Below the pieces are notes generated by a model. That model searched no databases. It was not told the origin of the DNA and saw only the letters and a list, made by a program, of their open reading frames with translations. From contig JAOXYB010041271.1 of NCBI GenBank assembly GCA_028565635.1, forward strand, positions 1 to 12,979: 12,979 bases of DNA. Reading direction: 5' to 3'. Positions 1 through 9,600 of this stretch are shown piece after piece; position 1 is the first letter of the stretch; every line of letters begins with the position of its first letter. The DNA comes from Phoronis ovalis. Lineage: Eukaryota; Phoronida; Phoronidae. The position numbers and the translations under genes are program-made.

Positions 1-87
1 TACAAAGATGGCTTTACAACTACAGAAACTACATCATATGATGGGCATCTGTCTGCACCCGCAGACCTCTTGTTGAAGATTGTATGA
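1..87 (+). CDS. Possible C-terminal end of an unrecognised upstream gene
   Basis: Frame 1 is open from the window edge for 28 codons and stops with TGA at 85-87. The stretch is visibly richer in G and C (about 41 percent) than the AT-rich DNA after it, and its composition (DGFTTTETTSYDGHL, then a hydrophobic end LLLKIV) is compatible with a real protein tail. A poly(A)-signal-like AATAAA follows at 689-694, which would give a 3' UTR of about 600 nt. I do not recognise the family from so few residues. Frame 2 is also open for 24 codons, so chance is a serious alternative. Confidence 0.28.
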   Translation, partial: YKDGFTTTETTSYDGHLSAPADLLLKIV

Positions 88-688
88 GATAAGTGTGTAG
101 CCTTTTAATTCTGCCATCCGATATGGCAACTGCATTCATTTTTGGTTGGTATGGTGTTACACTATAGTTAAAGTTGATTTGCCATATGTTTATGATATTA
201 CACTTATTTATTAACCAGATTGAAATACCTACATATTATATCTAGTCATTTGTTTATCACTTATAAATTGTTGTTACAGTTTTGTTATTGTTATGATGTG
301 AACCTAGTGGTCCACACAAAACTATTCATTAGCGATTTTATTGGAATGTTATGGAAAATGCCAAATGAGTGTTCTGAAACTAAATATGTGACTAATCTGT
401 TGTGGTGCTTAGTTTTAATGCTGTATTTACTTATTTATTGGTCTACAAGAGTACATTTTGCCATCGATATCTGTTGACAAATTTATAGCCTCGCACTTCA
501 GTTGTTAAAATCATGCAATTTTTGCTAGGAAATTATCATGGATGTAAATACCAATGTTTATCTATGTTCTTTTCGTAACGTTCCGGTAAAATCTATGTAT
601 GGTTGCATGTGTTCCACTGCGATTTTGCCCTTACATTGTCTTTGTTACACATTCCTTAAGGTAGGTTTCCGAGTTATGCTCTCGTCCA

Positions 689-694
689 ATAAAG
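689..694 (+). terminator. Possible polyadenylation signal AATAAA of an upstream gene
   Basis: AATAAA occurs in the context TCCAATAAAGTAG. It would suit the upstream transcript whose coding tail may end at 87. The hexamer is frequent by chance in DNA this AT-rich, so support is weak. Confidence 0.25.
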
Positions 695-712
695 TAGTAA
701 ATACTAGTTTGT

Positions 713-732
713 GTCAAGTCAAGTCAAGTCAA
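713..732. repeat. (GTCAA)4 pentanucleotide tract
   Basis: Four perfect tandem GTCAA units are followed directly by an AT-rich block. Read on the minus strand this gives AATAAATGATTTTTGACTTG and further TTGAC units. That is the layout of the 3' end of some non-LTR retrotransposons: an AATAAA-like sequence, then a short tandem tail. Nothing coding was recognised beside it, so it could also be a plain microsatellite. Confidence 0.6.
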
Positions 733-2546
733 AAATCATTTATTAATTTATTAATAAGTCTACGGATTGGAGTCTATTGAAACTTGTATACAGGGTACAT
801 AAAGTGTTAATAAGTTATACATTGTTTGTGCAGAGGGTGTAAAATGAATATTTTTTAATTTTTGTGCAGCTCACTGTTTACTGAATGAAGACCAGATAAT
901 AACAAATTTACTGTAACATGTACTTAATCTGTAATGACTGGGGGGGTAAGGACTATGTAATACAAAATGGATCAGTTTATTTGTATGTACATCAGAGTAA
1001 TTCAATGGATAAAATTATTTATAAAGAAAATGTAAATATTGGTATCCTACATGTACTGTTGTATGATTGTTGTTATGATGTTAAGGACACATGTCCATTA
1101 CCTGTACTCATTATTCAATAACATGTGCAATAAGGTACTTTGGAATTAAGTTGTGACTGTTTGAAATTTAGGTGTGAGAAAAAAATCAACAAATCTGACT
1201 TTTAAAAGTCGGTATCAAATTTTTAAAATCTTAGTTATAGTTTATGTATATCTAGATCTACATGTTAAGATAATTTGTGCAGAGTCCTATCAGGTTTGTT
1301 TTTGACTTACTTTTTCAAAATTAAATTTTCTAAGAGGCAATTTTTCTAAATGGGTGTTTATCAGACCATGTGATAATTTTTGCCCTTTTAAAAAAAAATC
1401 TGGTGTGTAAATGTTTACTTTCGTATGTCCATCTCTGGTTTGATATTCAAAATTGGGAGATGTTACAATCAAATAACATTGCCACAATGTAACTTTAACC
1501 CTCATGTGCTGTTTGGAAAAAAGGTTAAAATGGTAATCATAAATAGGTTGTTGAAGTGAATTGTTTATTAAAAATTTTATTTATTTTTATTAACTTCAGT
1601 CTTTTTATCATTACGTTATATTACATCTGCTGTATACACTTTTATTGTACAATGTCATTGCTGTTTGAGTAGCTGGTGAAATGTGACCAATCAATTCTCC
1701 AGCACAATTTGTTTATATTTCTAATGTTATTTGGTAAAAATACAGTGCTTACCTAATCTTAATAATGTCCTTATAACTGATGCTTTAAAGTAAATGTAAG
1801 AAATATCTTCTCTAGGTGAATATGCCATTGTATATACCCACCTAAGTATAAACTAGCTAAATTGCTCAATAGCAGTGAAAGTGAAGTCATTTTTGCAATA
1901 ATTTCTTTACCTGCACACCATCTGTAAAGAAAGCAAGAAACATATTTTATTTTGTGCATATTCACAAGTGCTCTCTCCATGGAAAAATACTTCACCAGTA
2001 TGCAGCTTCTAACCATCTGGTTCCAAAAAAGTAACAAATATTTTTTGCTTAAAATCTAAAGTTGTATGCAACACAAGTTAATCTTATTAGTACTGCATCG
2101 CTATAAAACAAGTTCCATGTAACCTTTATAGAATCCTTTATCAAAACCTGGAAAAACTTTAGCCTGAAGGTTTTAATATAATTTTTTTAAAAACACTAAC
2201 TCCATTCACTTTACCTGTAACTAACCTTACTGGTAAACTAATCAGCAACTTGATCCACATACATGTTGCTTGATTTAATTTTTATTCTGAAGTTTATTAT
2301 TTTAATTTTGTCAATTTGAGAAAGAATTTTTTGTGATCCAGTAGCAAACCTTGCAAGATAAAGACCATGCTGCTTGACAGTTCAAAGTTTTAGCTGCTTT
2401 TGACAACAGGTATGAACAATGATTAATCTATTGTTGCATTATATTATGTTTGATGCAGAAAATAATTATGACACATGCCACTCACATGTAAGCAGTTTCA
2501 ATATTAGCATAATACACTTTATTGATCCGAAACTGTACAAGTACAG

Positions 2547-2583
2547 CTAGCTGAAGCCAGATACTCAAACTGGTTTCAGCTAG
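2547..2583. repeat. 14-bp inverted repeat (hairpin) with 9-nt loop
   Basis: CTAGCTGAAGCCAG (2547-2560) and CTGGTTTCAGCTAG (2570-2583) are complementary at 13 of 14 positions, and the odd position is a G-U pair in RNA. The loop is ATACTCAAA. Pairing does not extend usefully beyond the 14 bp, which is short for a microRNA precursor. Confidence 0.6.
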
Positions 2584-2873
2584 TATAACATTTTAAATTC
2601 AAGCTTTGGTTTAAACCCATTTGTCTTACATAGGGTGGCCAAGGTTTATTTATATTATATTTTAATAAATATCACCTTGGTATTTGACAGTGTAACAAAA
2701 GAAAAGAATTAGTTATAAGGTGAACCAGTACATCAGATAGCAATTCTGGCAAAAACACTTACTTTCATATTTCATGCTTTAATTCATCATTCTAATGAAC
2801 CCTTACACATGTAAGGCATTACATCAGCCTTGTTACTGCTTGTCATAATATTTTATGTTTTTTCCCCCTGCAG

Positions 2874-2891
2874 TATAATACATTAAAAAAG
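2874..2891 (+). other. Candidate 18-nt microexon upstream of the bestrophin coding exons
   Basis: A strong acceptor (TTTTTTCCCCCTGCAG, ending at 2873) and a consensus donor (AAG-GTGAGT, GT at 2892-2893) enclose only 18 nt. The next good acceptor on this strand is at 3295-3296, just before the exon with the bestrophin start. The simplest reading is a short 5' UTR exon of that gene. The 18 nt are open in one frame (YNTLKK). The sequence alone cannot show that it is spliced, and the two sites may be unrelated. Confidence 0.3.
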
Positions 2892-3296
2892 GTGAGTCTG
2901 GTCATATGTAAGCAGTATTAATTATATACCATGTACAGTACCACATAATCCAAGATTTTTAATTAACTTTAAAATTGTGTGTAGCATTGGTTATGTCTAT
3001 AATATCCTTGAGTCTTAACTTTACTATTCTGATATTAAAGTATTTTAATTTATGAATGACAAATATTTGTTTGCACCAGTGTTTGTGTTTCTGTAGTTGT
3101 ATTGTAATGGTATATATTGAGCACACATTTATAACTATTAAAATTGGTAATACTGTGCCAGTTGCATATTTCTTAATAAGATATCAGATTTTAGATTGCT
3201 GCTAGATTTTTTTCTATATACTCCTACCAACAGCCTGATACTGATTATGTAAATTGTAACCTCATTTTGTAGTTGCCGTGTTCTTTATTTTTGCAG

Positions 3297-3432
3297 GAAA
3301 TGATTGGATTAGAAGGAATGAGTTGTTTTTTTCTTAAAACCACTAAATTAGGATTATGTAAAAGATTGAAATATTAAATGTAACCCCAAGATTATAAATT
3401 GTTGTGTGCTTCATTAAATACTTGTTGCCAAA
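3297..3432 (+). other. Probable 5' UTR part of the first coding exon, with upstream ORFs
   Basis: The acceptor TTCTTTATTTTTGCAG ends at 3296, 136 nt before the bestrophin ATG. If the exon begins at 3297, its 5' UTR holds a 25-codon upstream ORF (3300-3377). This is followed immediately by a minimal ATG-TAA start-stop element (3378-3383), then about 50 nt to the main start. Both could lower translation of the channel. Alternatively transcription may start inside this stretch and bypass one or both. Confidence 0.4.
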
Positions 3433-3611
3433 ATGACGGTTACATACACGTACAAAGTTGCCAATGCTAGGCTTTGTGGGTTTACCCGCTTACTGTTCTA
3501 TTGGAAAGGCAGCATATATAAATTAATGTACAAAGAAATATTAATATATGTTTCCTGCTACCTTTCACTCAGTGTGATCTACAGATTTGTGCTGAAAGAA
3601 AGGCAAAGAAG
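3433..3611 (+). CDS. BEST: Bestrophin coding exon 1 (residues 1-60)
   Basis: Encodes the cytosolic N-terminus, including Ala10, whose backbone helps hold Ca2+ in known bestrophin structures, and the first membrane helix (about residues 29-52, [20 protein letters not shown]). The exon ends AAG-GTAAGT, a consensus donor, leaving two bases (AG) of codon 60. The continuous frame would hit a stop (TAA 3613-3615) just inside the intron, which agrees with splicing here. The A at -3 gives a favourable start context. Confidence 0.95.
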
Positions 3612-6600
3612 GTAAGTTGACAAAATTCCACTTTAAATATTAGTTTATTTATGAAATATTTAATTTTTTTAGACTTCTCATGCACATTTTATACAGTGCT
3701 CTATAAAATATTTGCAATCAGCTGATTGATGTTAAACCAGTTTAAACCAGATTTTCATATTATAATGGTAATACTACAAATCAATGTGAAGAGTAATGGG
3801 GAAGAGTACAATGAAGCCAAACAAATTAATTTCAATTAAAAGTCTGTTCCTTTCAAATGTATAGGTTGTCAGCAAAAGGTTCTTTGCTCTAAGTTTTAAT
3901 TCAATAAATAATAGGAAAATTAATGATCTATCAATAAATTGCCAGATATAAGCTGGAATGTATTGATGTTGACTTGTTTTTTCCTTCTGTTTATGCAGAG
4001 ATTAACGTACCTTGTATGTACTCCTATTTATATGTGATCTGTGACCACAATCAAAATGATCTACAAAATCAGTATATTTATAACAAAGTAGTATTGGGTG
4101 ACACAAAAAAATTTTCAATTTAAAAAGGTTATACAACTGGATACATGCAGCTTAATGTTAGATTTTTTTTTCACCAGAATTAATTTGAGCTTGTGAAAAT
4201 TTTATACAAAAACCCTTGCGTTACTTAGTTATAATAAAAACAATTCAAAATAAATTTGAGTATTTTTGAGTTTCAGTCGTTCAAAGTTTGTTTTTGAAAG
4301 TGCAATATGCACTGGGATAAGTGAACATGCAAGGCAGATTTTAAACATTTGAATATAGGAATTTTAAGATAGAAAATGTTTTTAGAGATGACCTTGCTTT
4401 TGCATGTTAAAATTCATTAAATCTGATTGACTCACAAGTTTATTTGTACTTGTAAAAATCAGGTCCAAGTCAAAAACGATTACTTGAAAATGGATTTTTC
4501 GGATCTTATTCAGTCGGAAGGTAATTATTAGTCTTATTAGGACTGTTGATATAGCAGAACTAAAGTTGGCCTTAAGGTACAAATACCTGGCAAAGCCAGT
4601 TAACAAATAAATTATGAAAAGTTGCTTTTGTGAAATATTGTCAAGCTAAGAAAAATTTATTGTTGATTTTTTTACTTCAGAGTATTTGAAAAGGTTGCTT
4701 TATACTGTCAAGAGTTTACCAATCTCATACCATTATCTTTTATACTGGGTTTTTATGTGGCAATGATTGTTGGAAGATGGTGGAACCAATACTTGAATAT
4801 TCCCTGGCCTGACAGGTAAGACAAGTGCAAATAAGATATTGTACATGGATTATTTGTATGACTTTAACTAACTCAGCACAATGACCTTGTGCACTTGAAA
4901 AGATATTTTTTGGAGTGTGTATAGTGGGTATATTTGTAAAAGTATCCTTTTTATGTCCATCCACACAGTGGCTGTGCATATAAGCTATGTGTTGTAACAC
5001 TTTATTTATCCAGCGATAATATCTTCAGTTTTCATCTGATCAGCTTCATATGCGCATATTCACAGACTAAGTACAGGTGCTGGCAGGTGTAATTTTGATC
5101 CAAATTTCCAAATATGGCCAACTGACAGCCATGTTTGTTCTCGAGATTGTAGTGCCAATAATAGCTTCAGTTTTTTCCGATCAGCTTCATATTTGTTGCA
5201 GGGTGAGAACAGGTCAAATTGCAGGTTAGGCATTATTCTGAGCCGGATTGTTTTCAATATGGCCAACTGTTGCCCATGTTTGAATTCATCAAAGCAATAA
5301 GTAGGTAGAAGTATTAGGTTAGATATTAGGTTGAAAAATGGGATATTTGACATTTTTCAATGTGCTTAACACTAATTTGTTTCCGGATAACTGTTTCAGT
5401 TTTTCACAGATCAGCTTCATATTTGGTACAGGGCAGTCTGGATAAATCCATCGGTTAGTGTTCCGTGCCTTCTCAACTAATGTCAATTTTTGTTTATTAT
5501 CTCGAAAAGCAGAAGAACAATGATCCCTTTCTTTCTATATAAAGTCTCATGAAAGTCTGGAAACCAATCAAATTGCAGCTTACAATAATAGGTATAACAG
5601 TGGACTAAGTGGGTAACTAGTAAAATAGGTCAATCACACACATTCTGTAATGCCAGAGTCCGATAAGCAAAAAGCAAGCCCCCGGTGATACCTATTCAGA
5701 ATGAGTAATCAAGAAAGAATAGACTAGGTAGGTGACATGGATCACACAGAGAGAAAGGCTTATCTCAGTGGTCAAATTCGAGTCCAAAGTTTAATGACAT
5801 ATTTATTTCACTCTTGTTAAATTGAAGAAATATAACAATTCTCTAGGGTTAAGCCCAGATGTTAGTTGAGAAGGCACGGAACACTAACGGATGGATTTAT
5901 TCAGACTGGTTACAGGAAAAATTCTCGAGATTGTACATCACAATAACTGCTTCAATTTTTATTCAATCAGCTTCATCGTAGGTACAGAGTAAGTACAGAT
6001 CAAAATACAGGTTAGGTGTATTATTGATCTGGATTACGTCCAATATGGGTGATTGGTGGACATGTTTGTTCCCATGAGGGCATGTTACGTTGCACCACTT
6101 TCCAGAAAGATGAATCCTTGACTGGATAATTCAAAGGTGGATTGATCAATGGCACTTGTGGGTGGGTGTATTAGGCTAGGTGACATTTTAGAATGACCTT
6201 GAAAAGTAGGTCGAATGCCAATCAGAACCTTTGACATTTTTCATTGTGCATGACACTTATTTGTCTCGCAATAACTGTTTCTTTTTTTATCCGATCAGCT
6301 TCATATTTGGTACAGGATAAATGCAGGTCAAAGTACATGTCGCTTATAATTTTGATCTTGATTACTTTCAATACGGCCAGTTGGTGGCCATGTTTGTTCT
6401 CAACAGGGCACATAACATTGCACCACTTTTGGGAAAGATGATTCGAAGTTACATTCATGAAGGCCATAGGTTGCTGGGCGTATTAGGCTAGGTGACATTT
6501 TTTAAATTACCTTGAGAATTGGGTTAAATGCAATAACAGCTTCAGTGTGATGTAATGCAATTGGCGACTGACATTACAAATGTATTGTTTAAAATGTTTA

Positions 6601-9600
6601 CATTGCATGTCTAGAATAATTCATAAATAAAATTGGGCAATCAAGTAACAAAGTGGCAATTATTTGTTGCTTTTAGGGTAATGATGCATGTTGCTAGTCT
6701 TATACATGGAGCTGATGAGCGCGGACGGATGATGCGTCGCACCATAATGAGATATCTCAATCTGGCTGCTGTCCTGCTGTACAGAAGTATAAGTGTTGTG
6801 GTAACTAAGAGATTTCCATCACTGGACCATGTAGTTGAATCAGGTTATGTATTTCTCTTCATGAATCACTGTACAGTCTCATGGGGTAACTCTCATTAGC
6901 AAGGTATATGGATATGCTCCGAGCAAAAGGAGTATGGCTTTTAGTGTTCTCAGCGTTCAAAATTGAGCATGAAGGTATCTATTTAGTGTCCGCACATGTC
7001 GTTTACTTGTTTTTTAATTTTTGGAAATCTTTTCAAAAACGAGTGCGTAATTAGGGACAAAAAAACAAACTTATTCACATTTCTATACTATTTTGCTGTA
7101 GCTAGTTAAATGAAAAGACAGCAACAATAGTAAATAAATAAAAGACAAACTAATCAATGAGTCCGCGTACATTTGTAACAACCATTCACACGTAAACAAG
7201 CAGCCAGTTAGTGGTCTCATTCCAGTTTTCTTCCTGATGTTGAGAATGTAGTTAATCCTGTGTAAAAGTGTAAAAAAGATAGATGTTGATATCATTTAAT
7301 AATTCTATCTCTGCCTACAGGTTTAATGTCTACTGAGGAGAGAAAAATGTATGAAGAATTACCGTCACCACATGTGAAGTATTGGGTTCCGATTCAGTGG
7401 GCAATAAATTTGGCTTCTCAAGCTCGACAAGAAGGACGCATTAAAGATGACATTCATCTTAAGACAATCGTTGATGTAAGAAAACAGTATGATGTAATAA
7501 TAGACAATCACCTGTCTCACTTGTGTGGAAAAATGCAGAATTTACTATTTCTGTTGCAGAATTTCTCATATCTCTTGCAGAATAAGGAGACATTATTGCA
7601 GAATTTTTCACTGCAGAATTTCACAAGGAATGAATAGACATTAAACCAACATGATATATATTTTCTCCAGCCAATAAATAATTGAGTTTGATTTATCACT
7701 GCTGGGGATTTTAACTCCTGCAAATTCAAACAGATGTCATTTTGCAAAAACCAAACCAAATTTCTTATTTTTTGCAAAGTAAAAGACAAATGATAGAATA
7801 ACCTGCTGTTAAATAGGACCTTTTCTTATTGCATTTCCTATTATCATAACTGGGGGGGATATGTAGATTACATAGCCATTCATTCCATTATCAAATAATT
7901 TTATAAATAGAATTGTATTTATTCTGGTACGAAAGAAATCACTGGACAATTAGCATCGTTTAAATTACAGTGTATAATTGTTTAATTATTTCTGTTTTTG
8001 GAAAATTACATATATACGTAAATGTTTATATGACTTTGCTTCACCAATTTTTGTCTTAGAATAATGCACAATGAGTTTAGCACCAACTGATTACCAAGGC
8101 TATTTATACTTGGCCATGGATGACAAATAGGTTTGCTGCAATCTGCACGATAATGTTGTATGCTATGTGTACATGTAAAGTGCAGTTGGGCCTTTAAACC
8201 TCAAACTTCAAATTTCTTCACAATATCCGTTGGTGGACCAGACTTGAAACTTTAAACCCTGTTTTAAGCAACATTTGCTGAGATTTTAGTTGCATGTCGA
8301 ATTTCATTTTAATCATATTTACGTGCTTATTACTAAACAGGTAATTGAACCTTGTGAATTATTGAATAGCTGTTACAAGACAAATATTAATTTTTCAGGA
8401 AATCAATGCATTTCGTAGTTGCTGTGGCATGCTAAGCAGTTTTGATTGGATCAGCATTCCTCTTGTTTATACTCAGGTACTACTTCAGAATGAATTTGAT
8501 GAAATGTAGTTGAGGCACATCTGATGTTAATCTATTAAAGATCTTCGAACTTTCCTCACAACATTTAAGTTAAACTACTTTATTAATACATCTCATATAT
8601 TACAGCAAAAATGTTTATTTTTTATTGCTTAATTTGTTAACATTATATGTGACAATAGCTTTAACCTGCACTGTCAAATTATAATTATATAATGTTATAA
8701 TCATATGAAGGTTTGTCATTTCATGTAATGATTTGTTTTAATTTGTAACCCTACGATTGTTTCATTTATTTTAGGTCGCTACATTAGCAGTGTATTCTTA
8801 TTTCTTGGCCTCAGTGTTGGGCAGTCAATATCTTGATCCTGATCAGAAGTATCCTGGACATGAAGTTGATCTGTACATTCCAACGTTTAATATTTTGCAG
8901 TTCTTTTTTTACATGGGGTGGATAAAGGTATATAAAATTAACTTTTTTCAAATTTTTTGTGTAAAATAGTTAGGTGAAAGATTGTGGCAAGTATTTAATA
9001 AGTACATTTATTTATCTTTTGCTGAATATATATCCATCCATAAAAGTGTCAATATCGCACTAGTTATCTGTCAGGGTTGTGTTGAAAATAATTTCTTTTC
9101 TATAGAGTTGGTCAAAATAAATATAAACCATTTTTCAAAATCTTTGTGAAAGTATGAAATCAGAAAAGTCAAAATGGCACTTGATAATGTGCTCATTTTA
9201 ATGCTTTAAATATTGCAATTTTGGATAACAAATGATTTTCAACTTGGACCTTATTTTAATGAGCCAAAAGTTGGTTGCCGACAGGTGTGCTTTTAAGGTA
9301 AATTTACCTACAAATAATAAAAACTGGTGGGTGTTTAATCCAATGGTACAACATAAAATGGTACTAACTTATAAAAATAAACTCGAACTTGAAAATTCAA
9401 CCCCATGAATAGGCATTCTCAAAAAATATATTCAAGCATTCTACATTTACCTTAGTTAGACAGTAATCATAAATAAATATATGACACACTCACAATAGAG
9501 TTCTAAAAATTCTACAGTATATTTAAATATATTACTTTTAAACTACAAAAAATAATTATGATATTGTTCTAAAAATTGTACAATATTGGTGTAATAGCGT

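Larger units (their letters stand above)
88..2873. other. AT-rich spacer upstream of the bestrophin gene, no convincing gene
   Basis: Short open frames on both strands (up to about 88 codons) have no recognisable domain, low-complexity AT-driven composition and no supporting splice signals. They look like chance. Items worth noting inside are a possible poly(A) signal near 689, a (GTCAA)4 tract at 713-732, a hairpin at 2547-2583 and a CAG-GTATGA donor-like site after 2409. The spacer probably contains the 3' UTR of a left neighbour and the promoter and first non-coding exon(s) of the bestrophin gene. I see no clear TATA box or CpG-rich block that would fix a transcription start. Confidence 0.5.
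4816..6676 (+). other. Intron 2, largest intron, filled with repeats
   Basis: This 1861-bp intron opens with GTAAGA and closes with TTTGTTGCTTTTAG. From about 5014 to 6545 it consists almost entirely of a degenerate tandem array, broken by an inserted inverted-repeat element (5434-5908). Minus-strand frames that are open here belong to the repeat, not to a recognised gene. Confidence 0.9.

Noticed and set aside
1290-1505. 71-codon minus-strand open frame
   Set aside because: No domain, AT-driven composition and no splice or promoter context; expected by chance in 3 kb of AT-rich spacer. The same applies to the frames at 220-477, 538-780, 918-1121 and 1771-2037.
6908-7054. 48-codon open frame in intron 3 with richer base composition
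   Set aside because: Exons 3 and 4 already join to give an unbroken bestrophin core; an inserted exon would disrupt it and the peptide has no bestrophin likeness.
7517-7789. Minus-strand frame with repeated KFC and LFC words
   Set aside because: It is the antisense reading of the 21-bp minisatellite; because the period is a multiple of three, all frames look repetitive and open.
9296-9309. AGGTAAATTTACCT, a 14-bp palindrome in intron 6
   Set aside because: Short, AT-rich and isolated; likely chance.
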